The position numbers were made by a program, and so were the translations under genes. Shown here in pieces: positions 29,353-38,427 of a stretch of DNA of 64,000 nucleotides (position 1 is its first letter; every line of letters starts with the position of its first letter). Under the pieces are notes generated by a model. That model worked only from the letters and a program-made list of their open reading frames with translations. It made no database searches and had not been told where the DNA came from. This stretch comes from Candidatus Schekmanbacteria bacterium (lineage in GTDB: Bacteria > CSSED10-310 > JACPHN01), in NCBI GenBank assembly GCA_016188575.1, contig JACPHN010000094.1:43630-107629 (forward strand), written 5' to 3'.

Positions 29353-30402
29353 TCAGTCGGTGGGGCGACGCACCGGCGGTGGGCCCAAAGGACGCGTCAT
29401 GCGGGCGGTTTCTCCTTCTGCCTGGGGCGGCGCGGGCGGCTGCGGTGCGGGTACCGGCATGCGCCGGCGGGGTGGCCCGGCATGCACGCTTCCGGGAAGC
29501 GTCAGGCCCATGGAGGCGAGCAGATCGTCGATGCGGGTGATGTCCGTTGCCATGATGATCGACTTGTCACGTCCGGCCAGGGCTCCGAGCTCGCCTATGA
29601 GCTTTTGACTCAGCCGCAGCCGAATCGCCTCCTCACCACCTTCGACAGAAAGCGCGGAGGCAATCTTTTCAATCGACTCCGCCGTCGCCTTGGCGATCGA
29701 CAGAATTTCCGCGGCCCGGCCCTCTGCTTCGTTGATACGGCGCTGCATTTCACCCTCGGACCGGTTGATGAGCTCGGTTTTCAGGCCCAGCGACTCATTG
29801 ATACGGGATTGCCGCTCGCCTTCGGACTTGGCGAGCAGCGCGCGCCGGTCGCGCTCGGCGGCCATCTGCCGCTCCATGGATTCGCGGACGCTGGGTGGCG
29901 GCACAATGTTTTTGATCTCATAGCGGTGAACGCGGATTCCCCAGCCTGCACCCACCTCGGCCAGCGCCTGAACCACGCGCGAGCTGATTTCGTCGCGTTC
30001 CTCAAAACTGCGGTCGAGCTCGAGTGTGCCGATAACCGAGCGGGTGGTGGTTTGCGCGAGCTGCACGGCCGCGAATCGGTAGTTGGTCACCCCGTAGCTC
30101 GCGTTGACCGGGTTGACCACGCTGACGTAGATGATGCCGTCGACGACGACCTTGACATTGTCCTTGGTGAAGCAATCCTGCGGCGGGACTTCGATGGCTT
30201 CCTCGCGCAGATCCAGCTTGTAGGCGACGCGGTAGAAGAATGGCCAGACGAGGTGAAAACCGGGCTGCAGTGTTTCGTGATACTTCCCGAGACGTTCGAC
30301 AATCCACGCCCGCTGGGTCGGAACGATGGCGAAGCTCTTGGAAACTTTCAAGACCAAGTAGAGAATCAGGATGGTCCACGGTACGAGCAAGATCGGCCAC
30401 AT
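29353..30402 (-). CDS. SPFH/stomatin-family membrane protein (QmcA-like)
   Basis: 349 residues. One N-terminal membrane helix (WPILLVPWTILILYLVL) is followed by the SPFH domain (IVERLGKYHETLQPGFHLVWPF, AQTTTRSVIGTLELD). A long coiled coil rich in RINEAEGRAAEIL follows, ending in a proline-rich tail. Such proteins oligomerise in membrane microdomains and assist membrane proteases. It forms an operon with a second SPFH gene and nfeD, the classical partnership, and its stop lies 39 bases before the giant kinase start. Confidence 0.92.
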   Translation of the reverse strand: MWPILLVPWTILILYLVLKVSKSFAIVPTQRAWIVERLGKYHETLQPGFHLVWPFFYRVAYKLDLREEAIEVPPQDCFTKDNVKVVVDGIIYVSVVNPVNASYGVTNYRFAAVQLAQTTTRSVIGTLELDRSFEERDEISSRVVQALAEVGAGWGIRVHRYEIKNIVPPPSVRESMERQMAAERDRRALLAKSEGERQSRINESLGLKTELINRSEGEMQRRINEAEGRAAEILSIAKATAESIEKIASALSVEGGEEAIRLRLSQKLIGELGALAGRDKSIIMATDITRIDDLLASMGLTLPGSVHAGPPRRRMPVPAPQPPAPPQAEGETARMTRPLGPPPVRRPTD

Positions 30403-30427
30403 AGATACGCCTCCTTATCTTACGTAC

Positions 30428-31354
30428 TCAGTCGCGGCTGGGAACGCCCGCGGGGATCTGGGAAAGCCCCTGGAAAAAACCTCTCAGGTTGGCGAGATCC
30501 TCAGGGACGACTGTCACGTTCGAGTTTCCAACGATCCGGCCAAACTCTTCGATGAACTGCTCGACGAGCTGCATGCGGACGGCCACGTTGCCAGCAGGTC
30601 TCCGGATCGCGGCGGCCACGCCGCGAATACCCTCCGCGGACGCTTCGGCGAGAATGCGAATCTCTTCGGCGCGCCCATGCGCTTCGTTGATTCTTCTTTG
30701 CTTCTGGCCTTCCGACAGGTTCACGGCCTCTTGGCGCTCGCCCTCCGACATGTTGATCTTCGCTTCCTTGTGTCCCGTAGACAGCGTGATGTCAGCGCGC
30801 TTGTGCCGCTCGGCCTCCATCTGTTTTTCCATCGTTTCGATGACGCGCCGAGACGGCGTGATGTTCATGATCTCGTAGCGAATCATCTTGATGCCCCAGG
30901 GCGAGGATGCCTTGTCGATCTCCTGGACGATTTTCTCGTTTATTGCCTCACGCTCTACGAAAGTCTGGTCGAGAGCGAGCTTGCCGATCTCCGCCCGCAT
31001 CGTCGTCTGCGCCAGATTGATCGTCGCGCGCCGGTAATCCTCGATTCCGTAGCTCGCTTTACTGCCGTCCATCACGCGCATATAGACGATGCCGTCGACA
31101 TCGACTTGAATGTTGTCCCTGGTGATGCAGCTCTGACTTGGAATATCGATGACCTGCTCGCGCATCTCGTGGCGATACGCGACGCGTTCGATGATCGGGG
31201 TGAGAAAGTGAAATCCCGGCTCCAGGACCCCGGCGAATTTTCCCAGACGTTCCTTGATTACCGTCTCGCGCATGGGGACGACGATGAACGTCATGCGCAC
31301 CACCACCAGCATCGCGAAAAAGAGGATTGTCACCACCGTAAAAATGAGCTCCAT
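30428..31354 (-). CDS. Second SPFH/stomatin-family membrane protein
   Basis: 308 residues, paralogous to the downstream gene 25 bases away. It has a membrane helix at 5-25, an SPFH domain (IKERLGKFAGVLEPGFHFLTP, AQTTMRAEIGKLALDQ), and a coiled coil with INMSEGERQEAVNLSEGQKQ. The charged tail is shorter and lacks the proline-rich end. Two adjacent, diverged copies suggest hetero-oligomers, like the HflK/HflC pair, although sequence features are closer to stomatin/QmcA. Confidence 0.92.
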   Translation of the reverse strand: MELIFTVVTILFFAMLVVVRMTFIVVPMRETVIKERLGKFAGVLEPGFHFLTPIIERVAYRHEMREQVIDIPSQSCITRDNIQVDVDGIVYMRVMDGSKASYGIEDYRRATINLAQTTMRAEIGKLALDQTFVEREAINEKIVQEIDKASSPWGIKMIRYEIMNITPSRRVIETMEKQMEAERHKRADITLSTGHKEAKINMSEGERQEAVNLSEGQKQRRINEAHGRAEEIRILAEASAEGIRGVAAAIRRPAGNVAVRMQLVEQFIEEFGRIVGNSNVTVVPEDLANLRGFFQGLSQIPAGVPSRD

Positions 31355-31383
31355 GTCCTCCCCGTCCTTTCTTGCGGTTGAGC

Positions 31384-31890
31384 TTACGGGTTGCCGATCA
31401 GCTTCGGCGGATGGTCGTCGTCGCCGTCGTCGAGATCGTGAACAGGCTCGACCGCCCAGGCGAGATTGTCTCTGAACAGCAGTCGCGCGCGCGTGCCCGC
31501 GGGGATCTCGCCCGCGATGCTCGTGGCTGGCCAGGTCGTGCCCTGGAAGCGGATCCGCCCGGTAGTCGTCCCCTCACTGCACGGCTGGACGACCTCGACG
31601 ATGGAACCGTAGACTTGAGCTTCCTCATCCGCGAGCTCGCGAATGGTCTCAGACGGAAAGTACCGCTTCGCGAGGGGCCGCACACCCAGAACCAACGCCA
31701 GCGAGATGACGGACCAGGTGAGCAAGGACGCGGGAACGCTTTCGAGCAGGCCGATCCAGCATAGCCCCGCGACCATCACCGCGCTGAGCCCCAGGAATAC
31801 TTTGATGAGAGCCGGGGCAAAGAACTCGGCCGCGATGAGCAGTATTCCGAGAACGAGCCAACTCAATGCGATGATCTGTGTCCAATCCAT
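31384..31890 (-). CDS. NfeD-family membrane protein
   Basis: 168 residues. Two to three membrane helices (ALSWLVLGILLIAAEFFA, VFLGLSAVMVAGLCWIGLL, LLTWSVISLALVLGV) are followed by the C-terminal OB-fold (GSIVEVVQPCSEGTTTGRIR, AGEIPAGTRARLLF). NfeD proteins pair with stomatins in membrane quality control. It is first in the operon, 29 bases before the SPFH gene. A much longer reading frame continues upstream on this strand but only shadows the lyase gene; the ATG at 31890 fits the family start. Confidence 0.9.
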   Translation of the reverse strand: MDWTQIIALSWLVLGILLIAAEFFAPALIKVFLGLSAVMVAGLCWIGLLESVPASLLTWSVISLALVLGVRPLAKRYFPSETIRELADEEAQVYGSIVEVVQPCSEGTTTGRIRFQGTTWPATSIAGEIPAGTRARLLFRDNLAWAVEPVHDLDDGDDDHPPKLIGNP

Positions 31891-31989
31891 CCTGCTGGCT
31901 CCTGCAACCAGACGCAGCTCTGGAAACCCACGAGTGACACTAGAGGATTCTGAAATGACCGTCAAGTCCAGTGGCGACAACATGCGGGT

Positions 31990-32085
31990 AACCTCACCGG
32001 CCCCTACCCTGAGCCTCCTTCCGCGGGGGGAGGGGGGCAACAATCCCAACCTCACCTCCTTCCGCAAGCAGGGCGCGGGGGGTGA
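31990..32085 (+). repeat. Dispersed GC-rich repeat, divergent copy
   Basis: The 312-base gap between the divergent nfeD and lyase genes holds two tandem GC hairpins, each starting AACCTCACC (31990 and 32048), with CCTCCTTCCGC and G-rich second arms ending GGGTGAACAG. That ending is shared with the copy at 2541. No other feature is clear in the gap. Confidence 0.5.
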
Positions 32086-32202
32086 ACAGTCAGCGCGGCG
32101 TTCGGCGTGGGCTTTGCAATTCGGCGCCTGTCGTGACATGCTGGCGCGGAGTGGATCGCCGGTTGCCCGGATCCGTGCAAAGAGAGCGGCGGAGGGAAGA
32201 GC

Positions 32203-34941
32203 ATGAACGCCGAGCCGTACAAGCTCAAAGAGGTCAAGAAGATCAGGAGCATGAAGCCGTACGAGCGGTGGAATTTGCTCAAGAACGTGGATTTCAATAC
32301 CTTTCACGTCTGCTCGGACCAGGTCACTTTCGATCTGGTGTCGCGCGGGATGTCGGCGTGGTCGCATTTTCAGAAGGCCGGTTACATGGCGGGCGATGAG
32401 GCGTACGCCGGGAGCCGGAATTTCTGCAATCTCGTCGAGAAGGCGCGCCTCGTTTTCGGCATCGACGACATCGTGCCGGCGCACAATGGTCTCGGCGCGG
32501 AGAAGCTGCTCACGACGACGATGCTTCGTCCGGGCCAGGTTGTCGTGCAAAACCGCGGGACCTCCGGCGGGCTCGTCGCCGCGTGCGGCGGGCGAATCGC
32601 GGAGCTGACCGGCGCGGCGGCGCCGGGGCGGACCCCGGTCTCGCGATTCGGCGCTGACCTCGACCTGGCACGGCTCCGCGAGGTGCTCGACCGCGAAGGC
32701 GAGAACGTCGCCTACCTCCACCTGGAGACGTGTCCGGCGGAATGGAACGGGCAACCGATCTCGCTCACCAACATCCGCGCGGTCAGGGCGATCGCGGTGG
32801 AGCGCGGGCTGCCGCTCGTGATCGACATCAGCAATGTCATGGTCAATGCCTACTGGATCAGGAGGGCCGAGGGACACTCGGGAGACCTCGTCGCCATTGC
32901 CCGCGAGATCATCTCCAACGCCGACATCGTACTGATGGACGCGAGCCAGGATTGCCGCTCCGACGTGGGTGGATTCATCGCCAGCGCCCAGGAGGCGCTG
33001 TTCGAGAAGTTTCGCAACCAGGTAGTCGTCTTCGAGGGACTGCACACCTATGGTGGCATGACCGGGCGTGCCATGGAGGTTTTCTCGGTTGGCCTCGGGG
33101 AGCTTCACGAGGAGTCCTACACCGAGTGGTACTGCGAGCAGGTTTCGTATCTCGCGGACCGCCTGGCGGAGCGCGAGGTCCCCGTATATCGCGGCGGGCG
33201 CGGCGTGGGGCTCGATGTCGAGGCGTTCTTGCCGCATTTGGATGCGCGCCACCACCCGAAGTTCGTGCTGGCGGCCAGCCTGTATATCCAGGGAGGCATC
33301 CGCGGTCGAATCGAGGGGACGTGGGCACACAATACTGCCGATCCAGCGCGCGGGGTTTATCTCCTCGAGCTGCCACGGTGCGCGTTTTCGCGAAATCATC
33401 TCGACGAGATCGGCCGCCGCATCGGCGATCTTTACCGAGGCCGCAAGGAGATCACCGGGCTCCGGCTGCTCAACGAGCCGGAGTTCGTGGACGAGGCGAA
33501 GTTCGAGCCATGGCAGCACCGCCTGTTCGTCTCGCTCGCTGCCGGCGGGCAGGCCGAACGGCGCGGCTTCGAACCCTACAAGGTCGCGATCTTCGAGCCG
33601 GTGCGGCTCACTGGTCGGGACCAGCGGCGGCGCGCCATGGAGGCGGCGGGTTACAACACCTTTTTGCTCGATTCGGAAGACGTCTACATCGACTTTCTTA
33701 CGGACAGTGGCACGTCGGCGATGAGCTGCTATCAGTGGGAAGGGATGACGAACTCTTCCGACGCTCCCTACAGCAACCGGCACTACCTGCGCATGGTGGA
33801 GGAGTTTCGGGACATCCTCGGCTACTCCTACGTGATTCCCACGCATCAGGGCCGCGCAGCCGAGCACATCATGTCGCAAGTCATGATCAAGCCGGGGCAG
33901 ATTGTCCCGGGGAACATGTACTTCACCACGACCAAGCTGCATCAAGAGATGGCCGGCGGGGTGTTTCGCGACGTCATCGTAGACGAAGCCTACGACCCGA
34001 CGAGCCGGTTCCCCTGGAAGGGGAACATCGACCTCGCGAAGCTGGAACGTGAGATCGCGGCTGCCGGCCCCGAGAACGTGGCCTACATCAGTTTTGAGAT
34101 GTCGGTGAACATGGCCGGCGGCCAACCCTTTTGCATGGACAACGTGCGGAGCCTGGCGCGGCTGTGTGAGCGCCACAACATCTCGATCATGTTCGACGCG
34201 ACGCGGTGCGTGGAGAACGCGTACATGATCAAGCGAAACGATCCGAAGTACAGCCACCAGACGGTGCGGGAGATCCTTCGCGAGATGCTCAGCTACGGAG
34301 ACGGGTGCACCGTGAGCGCCAAGAAGGACTTTCTGGTCAACATGGGTGGCATCCTCGCGTGCAACAGCGCCGAGCTCAACAGGTCGTTCCTGCGGATGCT
34401 CCGCGTCTGGGAAGGCGACGTCACCAATGGCGGGCTCGACCCGAAGGATATCGAGGCGCTGCATCGCGGGTTGCTCGACTCGCTCGACGACGACTATATT
34501 CAGATGCGGATCGAGCAGACGCAGCGGCTCGGGACCATGCTGCTCGGGGCGGGTGTGCCGATCGTCGAGCCGCCTGGTACGCACGCCATTTTCATCGATG
34601 CCCGGCGCTTTCTGCCCCAAGTCGACCAGGACGAGTACCCCGCGCAGGCGCTTTCGGCAGCGATCTACATCGAGACCGGTGTACGCACGATGGAACGTGG
34701 CAACGTCTCGAAGGGTCGCGACCCGGTGACGGGCAACAACTATCGGCCACCGCTCGAGCTGGTGCGTCTCACCATTCCGCGGCGGGTCTATACGAGCTCG
34801 CACATCGACTACGTCGCCGAAGGCATCGTTCGCGTCTACGAGAAGCGCGACAAGCTGTCAGGCCTGAGATTCACGTATGAGCCGAAGGTTCTGCGGTTCT
34901 TTCAGGGGCGGTTCGCTCCACTGGCCGCGTGGCCGTCGTGA
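32203..34941 (+). CDS. Tandem tyrosine phenol-lyase-like protein with degenerate N-terminal half
   Basis: 912 residues: two beta-eliminating-lyase units fused head to tail (about 1-450 and 455-912). The C-terminal half closely follows tyrosine phenol-lyase. It has TDSGTSAMS, PTHQGRAAEH, FTTTKLHQE, DATRCVENAY, the PLP Lys in SAKKDFLVNMGG, GVRTMERG (the Arg that favours phenol over indole substrates) and VRLTIPRRVYT. The N-terminal half aligns throughout but reads ASQDCRSDVGG at the Lys site, DISNVMVNAY at the PLP-contacting Arg and LELPRCAF at the substrate Arg, so it cannot bind PLP covalently. It does keep GDEAYAGS, which the C-terminal half lacks (SDAPYSN). A PLP-dependent carbon-carbon lyase is inferred. 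Confidence 0.9.
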   Translation: MNAEPYKLKEVKKIRSMKPYERWNLLKNVDFNTFHVCSDQVTFDLVSRGMSAWSHFQKAGYMAGDEAYAGSRNFCNLVEKARLVFGIDDIVPAHNGLGAEKLLTTTMLRPGQVVVQNRGTSGGLVAACGGRIAELTGAAAPGRTPVSRFGADLDLARLREVLDREGENVAYLHLETCPAEWNGQPISLTNIRAVRAIAVERGLPLVIDISNVMVNAYWIRRAEGHSGDLVAIAREIISNADIVLMDASQDCRSDVGGFIASAQEALFEKFRNQVVVFEGLHTYGGMTGRAMEVFSVGLGELHEESYTEWYCEQVSYLADRLAEREVPVYRGGRGVGLDVEAFLPHLDARHHPKFVLAASLYIQGGIRGRIEGTWAHNTADPARGVYLLELPRCAFSRNHLDEIGRRIGDLYRGRKEITGLRLLNEPEFVDEAKFEPWQHRLFVSLAAGGQAERRGFEPYKVAIFEPVRLTGRDQRRRAMEAAGYNTFLLDSEDVYIDFLTDSGTSAMSCYQWEGMTNSSDAPYSNRHYLRMVEEFRDILGYSYVIPTHQGRAAEHIMSQVMIKPGQIVPGNMYFTTTKLHQEMAGGVFRDVIVDEAYDPTSRFPWKGNIDLAKLEREIAAAGPENVAYISFEMSVNMAGGQPFCMDNVRSLARLCERHNISIMFDATRCVENAYMIKRNDPKYSHQTVREILREMLSYGDGCTVSAKKDFLVNMGGILACNSAELNRSFLRMLRVWEGDVTNGGLDPKDIEALHRGLLDSLDDDYIQMRIEQTQRLGTMLLGAGVPIVEPPGTHAIFIDARRFLPQVDQDEYPAQALSAAIYIETGVRTMERGNVSKGRDPVTGNNYRPPLELVRLTIPRRVYTSSHIDYVAEGIVRVYEKRDKLSGLRFTYEPKVLRFFQGRFAPLAAWPS

Positions 34942-35042
34942 ACCGCGCGCTTGTGAGCGCTGCGCGCGCCCGTTGAGACGGCGGCCCCACTGGCGATAGT
35001 CTCACAAAACCTGATTGGAGAATGCGGAGGAAATACAGGCTC

Positions 35043-35858
35043 ATGGTACGGAGACAGTGTCGTGTGGTTGGCGTCGCGTGGTTCATCACTGCTGGTATGG
35101 CGATTGCCGTGGTAACCGCGAGCGGTGCCGGTGCGGCGGGGCGCGGCTCCGAAGAGGTCGTGGCCGACGCGCAGGCCATGGTCGCGTATTGTACGAGCTG
35201 CGGCAAACCGGTGCCCAAAGGGGCCAAGTTCTGCCCGTCGTGTGGGGCGGAACAGGCTCACGCGGAGGCGGCGGCGGCGCCGGAAGATGCGGTACTGCAC
35301 AAGGGAAAAGGCGGAGCCGAGCCGGCGGCGGCGGCGCAGTCGGCGCTCCGGCAGGGAGACGCGGCCTACCGGGCGAAGCGCTGGGAAGACGCGATCCGCC
35401 ACTACGTCGCAGCATACGAGATCGACCATGTTGTGGCCGCGAATCAGGAGTATCTGGATCACATCGTGCAGCTCGGCGCCTTCCGGACCACGGGAGACGC
35501 GGCGCGCGACCTGATGAAGGATCTTGGAGGCGCGATCATCCCGGTGCTCAAGCGGGCGCAGTCCGCGACGGGGAACAACTATTGGTTGCGGCACAAGTCT
35601 GCGGAGAGCCTGCAGGCACTGGGGGCCGCGGCGGACTGGGTGGCGGTCTACATGGCCGACTTGCAGTATTGCACCAGTCAGGGGGCGGATGAGGAGATCG
35701 ACGAAGATCGGCGCGAGGCGGCGGCCGACCAACTCGGCCGCCTGCGCGACCGGCGCGCCATCGGTCCGCTCAAGCACTGCGCCGCCCACGACGACGACCA
35801 TCCCGTGCGCGAGCACTGCGAAGACGCCCTGGAGGTCTACTTCAATATCAGCATGTAG
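35043..35858 (+). CDS. Exported protein with zinc ribbon and HEAT-like repeats
   Basis: 271 residues from the ATG at 35043, which has GGAGGAAA upstream; an ATG 21 bases earlier is an alternative. The hydrophobic segment (VGVAWFITAGMAIAVV) suggests export or anchoring. A double-CxxC zinc ribbon follows (CTSCGKPVPKGAKFCPSCG), then a helical region (QSALRQGDAAYRAKRWEDAI) and HEAT-like repeats (LGRLRDRRAIGPLKHC). Zinc ribbons are unusual outside the cytoplasm. The next gene starts two bases after the stop, so the two probably work together. Confidence 0.7.
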   Translation: MVRRQCRVVGVAWFITAGMAIAVVTASGAGAAGRGSEEVVADAQAMVAYCTSCGKPVPKGAKFCPSCGAEQAHAEAAAAPEDAVLHKGKGGAEPAAAAQSALRQGDAAYRAKRWEDAIRHYVAAYEIDHVVAANQEYLDHIVQLGAFRTTGDAARDLMKDLGGAIIPVLKRAQSATGNNYWLRHKSAESLQALGAAADWVAVYMADLQYCTSQGADEEIDEDRREAAADQLGRLRDRRAIGPLKHCAAHDDDHPVREHCEDALEVYFNISM

Positions 35859-35860
35859 CG

Positions 35861-36826
35861 ATGGGCCTGCGCCGCAAGAAATCCTCGCGCGAATCCGCAA
35901 CGAGCTCCGCGCCAGGAGCTTCGGAGCCGCGAGTTTGCCCGGGATGCGGCCTTGAGCATTTGCCGACGACGAAGAGGTGCTACTGCGGCTGCGATCTTGA
36001 CGATCTTGAAGAGGGAGCTGAAGGCGATGAGACGGCGGCGGGGGGGCGCGGAAGCGACGCGAAATGGCCGCTGCGCTACTACCCCTGGGGGTTGATGAGC
36101 GCGCGGCGGTACGCGTTCGGCAGCCTGCGCACGTACCTGACGGGTTTTGCGGTGTTCCTCCCGCTGAATGTCGCCATCGCAGCGCTGGCTGTTCTGGCCG
36201 AGCCCGATCTCCGTCTACTCCTGGGAGCGCTCGGGCCCGTGCTCGTGGGTGTAGGCATGGCGCTGATCCTGCCCATCACGCTGGTCACGGCGGACCGGTA
36301 CAGTCGCCGGCAGCGCGGCGGGCGGGCGGCGTTTTTACGGGCGGTGGTGACGAGCATTCCGCGCGGCGCCGTGGGCCTCGTCGCCTACGCGCTCAGGTGC
36401 GCAGGGGGCACGGTGCTCCTGGTCGGCCCGGGGGCCGTCTGGGCGTTGCGATATCGCTTTGTCTTTCACGCCGCGGTGCTCGACGGAGCGTCCGTCCGCG
36501 ACGCCTTCGCGCTGAGCGCCAGACATAGCGCTGATCGGTCCTTCTCGCTTTTCGTCCGCACTCTTACCGTGCAGCTCTTCTTCGCCATGTTTACTGTTAT
36601 CGCCGGGCTGTTCGTTGCCGTGCCCTTGGGTCTCGCCTCGATGCGCGGCACGCTCCCCGGCGCGTGGGGCCGGTACTTGCAGGACCTCGCGCTCGCCTTA
36701 CGGCCGCTGCGCGACATCCCCTACGCGGCGACAGCAGCCGAGGGCCTGGTAGCGGGTTTTCTCATTCTCCTGTACGTCATATTCGAGGCCATTCTGTACC
36801 GCAGCCTGCAGTTGGAGGAAAGCTGA
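35861..36826 (+). CDS. Polytopic membrane protein with N-terminal zinc-ribbon-like motif
   Basis: 321 residues. The start has CPGCGLEHLPTTKRCYCGC, a four-Cys knuckle resembling a zinc ribbon, then an acidic linker. From residue 80 on there are about five to six hydrophobic segments (GFAVFLPLNVAIAALAVLA, LGPVLVGVGMALILPITLV, LFFAMFTVIAGLFVAVPLG, LVAGFLILLYVIFEAILY). I do not recognise the family. It is co-transcribed with the preceding zinc-ribbon gene (two-base gap). Confidence 0.65.
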   Translation: MGLRRKKSSRESATSSAPGASEPRVCPGCGLEHLPTTKRCYCGCDLDDLEEGAEGDETAAGGRGSDAKWPLRYYPWGLMSARRYAFGSLRTYLTGFAVFLPLNVAIAALAVLAEPDLRLLLGALGPVLVGVGMALILPITLVTADRYSRRQRGGRAAFLRAVVTSIPRGAVGLVAYALRCAGGTVLLVGPGAVWALRYRFVFHAAVLDGASVRDAFALSARHSADRSFSLFVRTLTVQLFFAMFTVIAGLFVAVPLGLASMRGTLPGAWGRYLQDLALALRPLRDIPYAATAAEGLVAGFLILLYVIFEAILYRSLQLEES

Positions 36827-36902
36827 CGCTTGCCCCGGCCGGGTCACCTTGAGCCGTTCGACGTTTCCCGCGTTCGCCGGGAGCGGGCCCTGCGAACGCA
36901 CT

Positions 36903-37042
36903 CCTGAACCCACCGCCTGTGCGCCTGCGAGCTGCGCGAAAAGGGCGTCACGAACACCTCCTACCTCACCTCCCCCCGCCAGCGGAGGGAGGGACCGCGG
37001 GAGGCGCTGTCGCGCCGACGTCAAACAGGCGGTGGATCCAGG
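36903..37042 (+). repeat. Dispersed GC-rich repeat, complete copy plus tail
   Basis: Starts CCTGAACCCACCGCC and ends GGCGGTGGATCCAGG, imperfect terminal inverted repeats around GGGCGTCACGAA, a CACCTCCCCCC hairpin and GGCGCTGTCGCGCCGACGTC. It is the reverse complement of the copy at 58095. A second right end (CGACGTCGAACAGGCGG through TTCAGG) follows at about 37069-37094. It fills the gap between the two converging genes. Confidence 0.8.
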
Positions 37043-37113
37043 GGGACGGATGGGGGCACCGTCACTTCGACGTCGAACAGGCGGTGTATTCAGGCACTCC
37101 GGGGGGACGCCTT

Positions 37114-38190
37114 TCAGTGCGACACCGTGCCGCCGGCCACGATATTTACTCGTGAGATTCCCGGCACGTTGGGGTTGACGCCCATGCCTCCGGTCGTGTA
37201 GTGCTCGAAGGCCGCCGGGTCTCGGTTCTGATAGACCAGGTTCGGTTGATTGCCGCGCGGGTACGGATCGTAGACATAGAGCTCGCCATTTTGGTCGCGG
37301 CCAACCTGGACGTAGTGGTTGGGATCGTTGAAACCAGGCCTGCCGGGCCGATCGGTGTCGACGAACATGGAGAAGCTCTCGCCTGGGCGCAGGTTCGTGA
37401 CCCTGTCGACGGTGCGGCCAGGTTCCTCAACGGTGTGGCCCGGGCGAGGCGTGGCGCGCACGCCGTCCGCGGTGCGGGTCTCGCCGTTGGGGTCGAGCTG
37501 GACGTTCGGCATGAGCTCTTGCTGCATGCGCGTGACCTCGGCGGTCGTCATGCCGTCGCGGGGATTCGCGGCGTACTGGCGCAGCATGTGATCCTGCAGC
37601 CGGCTCAGGTCACCGGTGCTGGCGCTGCCGTCGCGAACGCGGTCGCGGATGCCCTCGATGTCGCGGCGGTTGGCCGCGTTCGTGGTGTGAGACGCCAGGC
37701 GGTCAGCCACGTTGGCCGTCGCCTCCGGACCCGCCATGATGGCGGACGACAGCGTCGAGGACGGACCGCAACGGGTTTCGTCGTATTGGGGTCCGCGCGG
37801 ACCGCGGATGGTGTCGAGCTGGCTCAGGCGGTTGAGGATTTGCCCGCCGTCCCACTGGCCTCCCGGCTCGAAGGCGGGGCGCTGGCTCAGTTGCGGGTCG
37901 CAGACCTGCCGGTTGTGGTCCAGCGACGGATCCGAGGGCGCGTAGTCGGGTGATCCCGGACCACCGACGTCGCCGCCGGTGCTTCGGCTCGTGGCGCCGA
38001 CTTCGCCCAGGTTCGTGCTACTCTCGTAGCTATCCGTGAACGCTGACTCGGTGGCAGGCGCCTCGCAAACGGGCTCCTCCGAGACCGCAGGCGGCTGCTC
38101 CTGCGTCGGCGCGACCGCAGGGGGTTGCTCCTGAAGCTGGCGCAAGCTCGATTGGTCAACAGACGATTGACTGCCAATGGCATCGACCAT
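37114..38190 (-). CDS. Putative C39-like cysteine peptidase with disordered N-terminus
   Basis: 358 residues. Residues 1-110 are low-complexity, rich in Q, P, E and S, with two EQPPAV repeats. The C-terminal part shows a papain-like/C39 pattern: Cys141 in RCGPSSTLSS, His292 in NHYVQVG and Asp308 in YVYDPYPRG, in the usual order. There is no signal peptide, but the leader-like N-terminus could serve a specialised secretion route. The ATG has GGAGG upstream. A catalytic role is inference from motif order; a non-enzymatic effector is possible. Confidence 0.55.
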   Translation of the reverse strand: MVDAIGSQSSVDQSSLRQLQEQPPAVAPTQEQPPAVSEEPVCEAPATESAFTDSYESSTNLGEVGATSRSTGGDVGGPGSPDYAPSDPSLDHNRQVCDPQLSQRPAFEPGGQWDGGQILNRLSQLDTIRGPRGPQYDETRCGPSSTLSSAIMAGPEATANVADRLASHTTNAANRRDIEGIRDRVRDGSASTGDLSRLQDHMLRQYAANPRDGMTTAEVTRMQQELMPNVQLDPNGETRTADGVRATPRPGHTVEEPGRTVDRVTNLRPGESFSMFVDTDRPGRPGFNDPNHYVQVGRDQNGELYVYDPYPRGNQPNLVYQNRDPAAFEHYTTGGMGVNPNVPGISRVNIVAGGTVSH

Positions 38191-38427
38191 AGGGACGTCC
38201 TCCGTATTGGGGCTCGGCGCTCTTACACCGTCGCCTTGGCGGTGGCCCGAGCCGGGGAAAGTGCCCAGAAAAACACCAACATAGTATTATCGCCAAACTG
38301 AGGCACATGTTGCACCGCAAACGGCGGTTTGTGATCCACCGAAACCTATGGCGTCCCGATCCACCGCGCGCGCGGGCGGGCCCAACCCCGGCCTGGCCGC
38401 GAGCCTCCTTTCTTCTCAGGAGCCCGA

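Noticed and set aside
31384..34803. Very long open frame on the minus strand (over 1100 codons)
   Set aside because: Only its last 168 codons are the NfeD gene. The rest runs antisense to the fused lyase and is a product of high third-position GC; its translation is Arg/His/Val-rich without motifs.
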